NCBI GenBank assembly: GCA_017411125.1
Contig: JAFPNP010000150.1
Location: 1 to 7,056, forward strand
From: Kiritimatiellia bacterium
GTDB taxonomy: Bacteria; Verrucomicrobiota; Kiritimatiellia; RFP12; UBA1067
Direction of reading: 5' to 3'
Length of the DNA stretch: 7,056 bases
The notes below the pieces were generated by a model. The model did not search any database. It was not told the origin of the DNA and saw nothing but the letters and a program-made list of their open reading frames with translations. Both the position numbers and the translations under genes were made by a program. Below, piece by piece: positions 1-5,233 of the stretch (the stretch's first letter is position 1; each line of letters opens with the position of its first letter).

Positions 1-923
1 CCATGTCCGCGCCGTCGTATGCCGCCCACTTGTTCTGGAGATACGTGGTCACTTCCGTGCGCTGCTCGTCGGCGAGCGTCATGTTAAAGAGAATGACCTC
101 GCAGAGCTGCCGCCCGCCCGTGCGCTGCTCCACGTTTCTGCGGTTGTCGCGGCAGAGACGGTCCGAAGTGCCAAATTGACCGTCTTTCATCTCGATTGCA
201 ATGACCTGGAAAGAGTCGTCCGGGAAGTTCTCGTTATCCAAGTCGCCTACGGCGTCAAGCCCGTTCCACGCCTTGCCAATTCTCGACAATGCGGAATTGG
301 CATATCCCCCGCGAAAGAAATGATAGCCCGGACCGCCAAGGAAGAAGGCCCACTTTGAAATCTTGAACACGAAGAACGCGGTTTTGATGTCGGTGAACGC
401 CGAATAGGTCATATCGACGCCGACATTCTGGTCTTTGCCCGTATATATCTCGCCGAAATCAACGCATGGCCTTCCGTAGTCATACGGCTTGTAAACCGGC
501 ATGTAGGATGCGTTCTGCGTCGTGGCGGCGCGACGGTCACCCGACTTGGACGTCCACGTGCTCACGTTTCCGCTTGCGTCCGTCGCGATTGTCGATGCGT
601 CGGCGGCGTCGAGCCAGAAGATCGAGTTGTCCGTCACGATCGAGGGCGCCGACGGGCGGCGTGATTCCGTAGTCGGACGTTATCGTGCCGTCGCCAGCGA
701 TGCCTGAAACCCGGAGGCTGTGCCCGCGCAGATCGAGCGTCGCGCCTTGGGCGATGTTGACAACGCCCTGTCCGCGCCAGTCGGCGTCCGCGTCAAGCGC
801 GACGTCCTCGGTTATGTTGACATCCGCCAACGTCGGCGAAACCGCCGACGCCGCGCAAACCGCCGCCGCAATCACGGTGCGGAACATGGTTGCCCTGCTG
901 CTGAAAACATTTTTCGTCGCCAT
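1..923 (-). CDS. Secreted LamG-like surface protein, N-terminal part, with a frameshift
   Basis: I do not recognise a named gene. The start at 923 is supported by AGGAG (930-934) six bases upstream. The first 34 or so residues form a signal peptide: a short charged start, the hydrophobic core TVIAAAVCAASAV, and a likely cut after SPTLA. Residues to about 93 read as a beta-rich passenger (DVNITEDVALDADADW, then GATLDLRGHSLRVSG). The frame must then move by one base near 644-647. Past that point a frame open to the window edge reads DNSIFWLDAADASTIATDAS and later EVILFNMTLADEQRTEV and YLQNKWAAYDG. These are the opening and closing strands of a LamG/concanavalin-like domain common in PVC-phylum surface proteins. 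Without the shift the first frame adds an Arg-rich tail and stops at 537. The second frame has its own stop about 35 bases upstream of the junction, so neither frame alone encodes the protein. About 307 residues are visible and the C-terminus lies outside. It may be a pseudogene or an assembly indel. A role in glycan binding or surface attachment is inference. Confidence 0.75.
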
Positions 924-979
924 ATCGATCTCCTATTACGGGTTGACGAATGACTATTATAGTTGTTTTTTATTGTCAA
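924..979 (-). promoter_or_regulatory. Candidate promoter and RBS of the LamG-like gene
   Basis: Read on the minus strand, an AT-rich island carries a perfect TTGACA (974-979) and a perfect TATAAT (956-961), but only 12 bases apart instead of about 17. TATAAT lies about 32 bases upstream of the ATG at 923, and AGGAG (930-934) sits between. The -10 and RBS are convincing. The TTGACA is either unused, with a different -35 or an activator, or the spacing is atypical. Confidence 0.4.
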
Positions 980-1038
980 TTCTACATTTTACAACAAACT
1001 TGCAAGTCTAAGCATTTGTTTCTCTCCTTGGTTGGCGT

Positions 1039-2169
1039 TTAACGTTTACAACACTGCTTTGACTGCGGGAAAAGGTAGCGAAAGTTGCGTCGCAGCGCAA
1101 GTAGCGTCTTCGCCTGTTCGCTGTCCGGCTTGTGGCGCAGAACCCCCTTGCCCTCCAACACGTCCATCAGATCTTCGCACGAATACCAGGTGGTGAAGAG
1201 CAGGCCGAGGTACTGCCCCTTGTCGTGCGCCACGGCGTAGGCAAGGAACTTCTGCGCGTTCTCGGCATAGCGCCACGGGCAGAGGAATATCTTGCGACCC
1301 GCGTCCGCGAAGACTTCGACGCTTGGATATGCGGGACTGTTCTCGTAGTGCCAGTCGCAGATGATGATGTCCTTGTCGAGCATCCCGAGCGCCGCGCTCG
1401 TGCCGTTGTCGCTGGCCTCCCATACGCCATAGCCACTCGCCTTCGCGTCGAGCAGCCGGTCGCCCCAGATCATCGTCGTCACGCCACGCGCCTTGAGATG
1501 CCGGGCGATTCCGTTCACCCAGTCCGCAAAGAGCTTCGCGGTGGGCGTGTTGCGGCATCGCGGACAGAGTCCGATCTCGAAGACCTCGTCGCAGCCGATG
1601 TGCAGGGTGTCCGCCCCGAACGCCTCAGCCATTTCTCCGGCGAGATCGGTGACAATGCGCATCGCGTCGGGATGGGAGGGACAGATGCTTCGGCAGTAGT
1701 TGTGCTTGATCTTCTCCTTGCCAAACGATTCGTCGAGTTCGGGATGTCCCTTGAGAAGCCCCTCCTTCACGACGGCGCCGCTCTGGTGGCCCAGGAGGTT
1801 CATCTTCGGGATGAGGCGCACGCCCGCCTCGTCACAGGCGCGCTTGATGGCCTTCGCGTCCGCGAGGGAGATCGCGTTGCCGCCGGCACATTCGGGATGC
1901 GACGCGAACTTGTAGTTGTAGCGCACGAGCAGGACGATCGCCTCGACGCCGGACGGCTTCAGCGTGTTCTTCACGAACGAGCAGAAGCGCCCGACATCCT
2001 TTGGGGCCGGAACCCCAATGGCCATCGCCTTCGTCTTCCAGCCTCCTGGTGGCTCGGGCGCCACGCCTGCCATGTCAGGCAACACGGTCGCCGGATCGGC
2101 GACGGCAAGTGTTGTCGCCAGAACGGCGGAAAGCATCGCTCCCGCCTTGGACCATTTTTTCATCAGCAT
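1039..2169 (-). CDS. Exported GH20-family beta-N-acetylhexosaminidase-like enzyme
   Basis: The 376-residue protein starts at the ATG at 2169, chosen because a near-perfect RBS (AAGGAGG, 2177-2183) lies seven bases upstream and a signal peptide follows at once (MLMKKWSKAG, core AMLSAVLATTLAVA, likely cut after Ala24). An in-frame extension to 2307 is open but unlikely. The core is a GH20-type TIM barrel. HIGCDEV (190-196) carries the Asp194-Glu195 pair that in GH20 orients the substrate acetamide and acts as general acid. MIWGD (233-237), CDWHYE (271-276) and TTWYS (326-330) match the aromatic positions that line the subsite in this clan. Family enzymes remove terminal GlcNAc or GalNAc by substrate-assisted catalysis. 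The protein is short because it lacks the N-terminal GH20b domain. It is also Cys-rich, with CPRC (202-205) just after the catalytic pair and CCKR at the end. It is divergent from the GH127 gene and shares its control region. The substrate cannot be fixed from sequence. A periplasmic or surface location is inferred from the signal peptide. Confidence 0.8.
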   Translation of the reverse strand: MLMKKWSKAGAMLSAVLATTLAVADPATVLPDMAGVAPEPPGGWKTKAMAIGVPAPKDVGRFCSFVKNTLKPSGVEAIVLLVRYNYKFASHPECAGGNAISLADAKAIKRACDEAGVRLIPKMNLLGHQSGAVVKEGLLKGHPELDESFGKEKIKHNYCRSICPSHPDAMRIVTDLAGEMAEAFGADTLHIGCDEVFEIGLCPRCRNTPTAKLFADWVNGIARHLKARGVTTMIWGDRLLDAKASGYGVWEASDNGTSAALGMLDKDIIICDWHYENSPAYPSVEVFADAGRKIFLCPWRYAENAQKFLAYAVAHDKGQYLGLLFTTWYSCEDLMDVLEGKGVLRHKPDSEQAKTLLALRRNFRYLFPQSKQCCKR

Positions 2170-2176
2170 GTCTGTT

Positions 2177-2183
2177 CCTCCTT
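2177..2183 (-). promoter_or_regulatory. Strong RBS that decides the GH20 start
   Basis: AAGGAGG on the minus strand, seven bases before the ATG at 2169. It selects this start over the upstream in-frame ATG codons, and it places the signal peptide at the exact N-terminus. Confidence 0.8.
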
Positions 2184-2270
2184 GAATTCTTGCGCTTTTA
2201 CGCACTTTTATCAACGCGTCCATCTCCACACCTCTTTGACACTTGCATGGTTCATTCGTCCCTTCGAGGG

Positions 2271-2289
2271 TCAAGCCGACACGGCTTGA
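2271..2289. repeat. Perfect 8-3-8 inverted repeat in the GH20 leader
   Basis: TCAAGCCG (2271-2278), spacer ACA, then CGGCTTGA (2282-2289). The arms are perfectly complementary. Next to it lies a smaller dyad, CCCTTCGAGGG (2260-2270). No U-run follows on either strand, so it is not a standard terminator. It lies in the untranslated leader of the GH20 transcript if the promoter at 2331-2359 is right, and could be an RNA stem-loop or a protein operator. Confidence 0.6.
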
Positions 2290-2330
2290 GAAAACCCGCG
2301 AAAGCAACTTGGAAGATTGAACATGATACT

Positions 2331-2359
2331 AGTTTAGCAAATCCGCCTGTTCAGCGCAA
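2331..2359 (-). promoter_or_regulatory. Candidate GH20 promoter
   Basis: On the minus strand, TTGCGC (2354-2359) is followed after 17 bases by TAAACT (2331-2336). This gives a leader of about 155 bases before the GH20 start. Match to consensus is moderate (3/6 and 4/6). It gains weight because the plus-strand promoter opposite uses the identical -35 sequence. TATCAT at 2322-2327 is an alternative -10. Confidence 0.35.
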
Positions 2360-2390
2360 GGTGGAAATCAGGATGGATACACCATTGCGC
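2354..2390. repeat. Inverted repeat joining the two divergent -35 elements
   Basis: GCGCAAGGTG (2354-2363) and CACCATTGCGC (2380-2390) are complementary apart from one bulged base, with 16 bases between them. The outer six bases of each arm are the proposed -35 elements of the GH20 and GH127 promoters. The symmetry suggests one dimeric regulator serving both genes. That role is inference. Confidence 0.5.
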
Positions 2391-2413
2391 CAGGACGGCG
2401 GATGGTGTATACT
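2385..2413 (+). promoter_or_regulatory. Candidate GH127 promoter
   Basis: TTGCGC (2385-2390), exactly 17 bases, then TATACT (2408-2413, 5/6 to consensus). Transcription would start near 2420 and give a leader of about 18 bases before the ATG at 2438. This start point leaves the upstream in-frame ATG at 2402 outside the transcript. Confidence 0.55.
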
Positions 2414-2420
2414 GTCCGCC
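2397..2420. repeat. Palindrome spanning the GH127 -10 element (possible operator)
   Basis: GGCGGA (2397-2402) and TCCGCC (2415-2420) are exact complements separated by 12 bases that contain the TATACT hexamer. A 24-bp dyad covering the -10 is a classic repressor position. No regulator gene is present in the window to pair with it. Confidence 0.45.
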
Positions 2421-2437
2421 AACCAGGATTCGAGACT

Positions 2438-4891
2438 ATGAAATACAAAACGAAATACAAGACAATGAAAACCAAAGCACGTACAATCGCCGTGGCCGCC
2501 GCAGTGGCGGCGCAATTCTGCGCAGCGGAGGCGCCGAAGGCGCGCGAAGCGCTGTTCCCGCTTACGGACGTCCGTCTGACGGGCGGACCGCTGAAAGCGC
2601 AGCAGGAGCAGAACAGGCGATACCTTCTGCGTCTCGATCCAGACCGTCTCTTGAGCCGGTTCCGCAGCGAGGCGGGGTTGAAGCCGAAGGCGCCGCCCTA
2701 CGGCGGATGGGAAAGTTCAAAGGTCAAAAGCGTAGATCTTGCCGGGCACATCCTCGCGTTCTGGATGGCCGGCGCGGCGACGACGGTGGAATCGACCGGC
2801 GACGAGGAGCTGAAGAAGCGGCTGCTCTACGTGATCGACGAACTCGCCGCCGTCCAGGATGCGCACGGGTGCGGCTACGCCCTCGCGACGGAGAACGGAC
2901 GCAAGGCGATGGCGCAGATCGCGGCTGGCGACATCAGGCTTCACGGATACAATCCGGCGTTCACCAACGTAGGAATCGTCAACGGGTGCTTCGATCTGGT
3001 CTACGTACTCAACAAGGTGCTGCTCGGCGTGTGGCGCGTCCACGAGGCCACCGGCAGCGAAAAGGCGTGGAAGGTGTTCATCAGGATGTCCGACTGGTTC
3101 GGCGAAGAGGTGGTGGACAAGCTGGACGACGCAAACATGGAGAAGCTGCTCGTGAGCGAACACGGGTCGATTCCGCTCACCTACGTGTACGCCTACAAGG
3201 CGACGGGCGACGAGAAGTACCGCCGCTGGGCGCGCCGCATGTGCCACATGCGGGCTATCGATCCGGTCGCGGACGGCAACACGGCCAGCCTCGCCATCCA
3301 GCACTGCAACGCGCACATACCGAAGTTCTACACGGCGGAGAAGGTCGCGCGCATAACGGGCGAGGAGCGTCTCCACGCGGCGGCGGTCAACGCATGGCGC
3401 ATATACGCGGTCGAGCACGCGTTCGCCAACGGCGGCAACGGGTACGACGAACACCTCTTCCCGCTGAAGAACGTCGAACGCAAGATAACCCGCGTCGCCG
3501 GGCCGGAAACGTGCGCGTCGGTCAACATGCTCATACTGACCGAATTCCTGTTCGAAGTCGATCCGTCCGCAAAACTGATGGACTTCTACGAACGCGCCCT
3601 CTTCGACCACCTTCTCGCCTCGCACGACCCGTTCAGGGGGCTTGCGGTCTACCACACTCCGGCGAAATGGGGCGCGTCGCGCACCTATTCGCGCGAGTTC
3701 AACTCCATGTGGTGCTGCACAGGCACGGGCTTCGAGGCGCCGGGAGAATACGCGCAGATGGTGTTCTCCCGCACCGCGGACGACAGCGCCGTGCGCGTCA
3801 ATCTGTTCGCGCCGGCAACGCTCGACTGGAAGTCGCGCGGCGCGCGGCTGCGCCAGGAGACGGCTTTCCCTTACGGCGAGACGTCGTGCGTGAAGATCGA
3901 GGCGGCGGGAAAGAATCCGAAGTTCGCCGTGAAAATCCGCCGTCCGTCGTGGGCTGACGGGCGCTTCGCCGTGTACGTGAACGGCGCAAAAGCGGGCGGG
4001 CTTTCCGACGCTGGCGGATACGTGTCGATCGCCCGCGAGTGGAAGGCGGGCGACCGCATCGACGTGGAATTCCCGATGTCGCTCAGGGCCGAACCGCTTC
4101 CCGGATCGAAGAACTACGCGGCGTTCTTCTACGGGCCGACGCTGCTCGTCGCCGACCTCGGATCGGAAGGGATCGACCGCAAGGACTACGTTCCGCCGCT
4201 CTCCGCCGGAAACCTGACGGCGGCGTTCACCTGGAGCAACAGGTTCGGCAAGTTCATCGCGGAAGGAGCGCTTCCGGCGGACGCGCTCCGGCGTCCGGCA
4301 GACTATCTGGAGCCGACGGCGGTGGGGCCGTTGACGTTCCGCCTGAAGGATACGGAAGTGCTGTTCGTGCCGATGTTCGCCCTGCATTACAGCCGTTACG
4401 CAATGTACTGGCGGCTGATGGACGCGGGCGAGGGCGCGGAATACGCGGCGGCTTGCGCCAAGGAGACCGGATACGCGCGCGGGGCGGTCGACTTCGTGGT
4501 CCCCAACGACCGGGAGAGCGAAGAAACGCACAAGCTGGAGGCGAGGAACTGCAACAGCGGCGAGAACGTATACGGCAAAACCTACGGATGGCGCGACGCG
4601 CACACGGGCGGGTATTTCTCGTATCGCATGTCCGTCAAGGGAGACGGCCCGTTTACGCTCGTGGCGCGCTACCGCATGTGGTCAGGCCCGCGCACGTTCA
4701 ACGTGCAGGTGGATGGAAAGACAATCTTCACGGAAAGCCTCAAGGACGACGCGAAGCACAGGTTCTTCTATCGCGAGATGCCGATTCCGCCGGAATTGAC
4801 GGCGGGCAAGAGCGAAATCGAAGTCAGGTTCGCGACGACGCCGGGCAACATAGCGGGCGGACTTTTCGGCCTCTGGCTGGTTAAACAATAG
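2438..4891 (+). CDS. Exported GH127 beta-L-arabinofuranosidase
   Basis: An 817-residue protein. The start at 2438 is preferred over 2402 because AGGA lies nine bases upstream and the promoter at 2385-2413 would begin transcription after 2402. ATG 2465 is a weaker alternative. The N-terminus is Lys-rich, followed by the core TIAVAAAVAAQFCAAEA, so export is likely. The middle is the GH127 (alpha/alpha)6 barrel. GPETCAS holds Glu357 and Cys359, and SMWCCTGTG holds Cys426 and Cys427. These match the four residues that bind zinc in the well-studied GH127 enzyme HypBA1, where the first Cys of the pair is the nucleophile. GYDEHLF (Glu338) probably supplies the acid/base. The family releases terminal beta-L-arabinofuranose from plant glycoproteins and arabinans. 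After the barrel come beta domains. The last 130 or so residues, from DFVVPNDRESEETHKLE to the end, form a separate beta sandwich resembling the DUF6805-type tail of large GH127 proteins (named from memory). All key residues are intact. The gene is divergent from GH20. Confidence 0.9.
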   Translation: MKYKTKYKTMKTKARTIAVAAAVAAQFCAAEAPKAREALFPLTDVRLTGGPLKAQQEQNRRYLLRLDPDRLLSRFRSEAGLKPKAPPYGGWESSKVKSVDLAGHILAFWMAGAATTVESTGDEELKKRLLYVIDELAAVQDAHGCGYALATENGRKAMAQIAAGDIRLHGYNPAFTNVGIVNGCFDLVYVLNKVLLGVWRVHEATGSEKAWKVFIRMSDWFGEEVVDKLDDANMEKLLVSEHGSIPLTYVYAYKATGDEKYRRWARRMCHMRAIDPVADGNTASLAIQHCNAHIPKFYTAEKVARITGEERLHAAAVNAWRIYAVEHAFANGGNGYDEHLFPLKNVERKITRVAGPETCASVNMLILTEFLFEVDPSAKLMDFYERALFDHLLASHDPFRGLAVYHTPAKWGASRTYSREFNSMWCCTGTGFEAPGEYAQMVFSRTADDSAVRVNLFAPATLDWKSRGARLRQETAFPYGETSCVKIEAAGKNPKFAVKIRRPSWADGRFAVYVNGAKAGGLSDAGGYVSIAREWKAGDRIDVEFPMSLRAEPLPGSKNYAAFFYGPTLLVADLGSEGIDRKDYVPPLSAGNLTAAFTWSNRFGKFIAEGALPADALRRPADYLEPTAVGPLTFRLKDTEVLFVPMFALHYSRYAMYWRLMDAGEGAEYAAACAKETGYARGAVDFVVPNDRESEETHKLEARNCNSGENVYGKTYGWRDAHTGGYFSYRMSVKGDGPFTLVARYRMWSGPRTFNVQVDGKTIFTESLKDDAKHRFFYREMPIPPELTAGKSEIEVRFATTPGNIAGGLFGLWLVKQ

Positions 4892-4917
4892 ACACGATGC
4901 GGCGGTTATGGTACAAT
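4889..4917 (+). promoter_or_regulatory. Promoter overlapping the GH127 stop codon, pointing into the IS element
   Basis: TAGACA (4889-4894, including the stop codon TAG), 17 bases, then TACAAT (4912-4917) with an extended -10 TATG one base upstream (4907-4910). It is 5/6 at both hexamers plus the extension, so a strong candidate. Downstream there is only a 10-codon reading frame (ATG 4929) before the IS repeats, so its natural target seems to be missing or displaced. Confidence 0.55.
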
Positions 4918-4940
4918 GGCAGCGAGCCATGCTCAAGAAA

Positions 4941-4957
4941 TCGCGCGTAGCGCGCGA
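4941..4957. repeat. Perfect 7-3-7 palindrome at the left IS edge
   Basis: TCGCGCG (4941-4947), TAG, CGCGCGA (4951-4957). Its right arm overlaps the first bases of the 17-bp IS repeat at 4954. IS30-family elements are known to favour palindromic targets, so this could be the target site. No U-run follows, which argues against a terminator. Confidence 0.5.
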
Positions 4958-4990
4958 AAGTAAACGCACCATCGCGAAAGTAAACGTACC
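4954..4990 (+). repeat. Tandem pair of the 17-bp IS end motif
   Basis: GCGAAAGTAAACGCACC (4954-4970) and GCGAAAGTAAACGTACC (4974-4990) differ at one base and repeat with a 20-bp period, about two helical turns. A degenerate inverted copy (13 of 17) lies at 5071-5087. Paired sites at this spacing suit transposase binding on one face of the DNA. That function is inference. Confidence 0.7.
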
Positions 4991-5108
4991 AGTTCTGCCT
5001 GACTTTTGACAACGCGTCGACGTTCCGGCGTGTGGCTTTGAGGTTGGGCCGTCCGATTTGCGCGGATTCGGGTGCGTTCACCCTTGCGGCCTGTTCGGAT
5101 TGACGCTT

Positions 5109-5139
5109 TTGACACCTTCTGGTGGGATTATGGTACAAT
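5109..5139 (+). promoter_or_regulatory. Promoter antisense to the transposase, beyond its 3' end
   Basis: A perfect TTGACA (5109-5114), 19 bases, then TACAAT (5134-5139) with the extended -10 TATG. The 13-mer TTATGGTACAATG (5128-5140) is identical to that of the promoter at 4889-4917. The 19-base spacer is long, but the extended -10 can compensate. Confidence 0.5.
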
Positions 5140-5145
5140 GCTGCC

Positions 5146-5222
5146 GCTGTCCGCCCCCGGAGTGTGTTTTCGGCAGAAACCGGACGTGGACTATGCATTG
5201 CCTCCCTCGCGGGAGGCTATTT
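5146..5222 (+). ncRNA. Candidate small RNA beside the transposase 3' end
   Basis: A transcript from the promoter at 5109-5139 would start near 5146. It would meet a pairing GTCCG (5149-5153) with CGGAC (5181-5185) enclosing GTTT (5166-5169) with AAAC (5177-5180), and then a strong GC hairpin at 5200-5217 followed by TATTTC. There is no convincing reading frame or RBS. The length is about 75 bases. IS30 itself is known to have an antisense RNA, but the position here differs and homology is not claimed. Function is unknown. Confidence 0.3.
5200..5217. terminator. GC hairpin between the candidate small RNA and the transposase stop
   Basis: GCCTCCC (5200-5206), loop TCGC, GGGAGGC (5211-5217). 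On the plus strand TATTTC follows, a weak U-run. On the minus strand it lies 16 bases after the transposase stop but lacks a U-run. It may stop transcription from both sides or block readthrough. Confidence 0.4.
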
Positions 5223-5233
5223 CACTTCTGTCC

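Noticed and set aside
630..660. Programmed ribosomal frameshift in the LamG-like gene
   Set aside because: There is no slippery heptamer, no in-frame stop at the shift point and no downstream structure that I can support. Indel or sequence error is simpler.
998..1007. ACTTGCAAGT palindrome as terminator after GH20
   Set aside because: The stem is five base pairs without a loop and no proper U-run follows. Too weak to call.
1132..2289. A 385-codon open frame on the plus strand opposite GH20
   Set aside because: It mirrors the GH20 gene in a high-GC region, has no recognisable motif and overlaps an enzyme with an intact active site, signal peptide and RBS.
2170..2307. N-terminal extension of GH20 to the ATG at 2307
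   Set aside because: It would bury the signal peptide 46 residues inside the protein and ignore the near-perfect RBS at 2177-2183.
2402..2437. Start of GH127 at ATG 2402
   Set aside because: This ATG overlaps the promoter -10 region and lies upstream of the likely transcription start. ATG 2438 has its own RBS-like AGGA.
2717..4603. A 628-codon open frame on the minus strand opposite GH127
   Set aside because: The translation is Arg/Val-rich and low in order, with no domain or RBS. It is a by-product of high-GC codon use in the GH127 gene, whose protein has clear catalytic motifs.
4954..4990. Start of a CRISPR array
   Set aside because: Only two 17-bp units with a 3-bp gap. The other copies lie at the far IS end in mixed orientation, and there are no spacers or cas genes.
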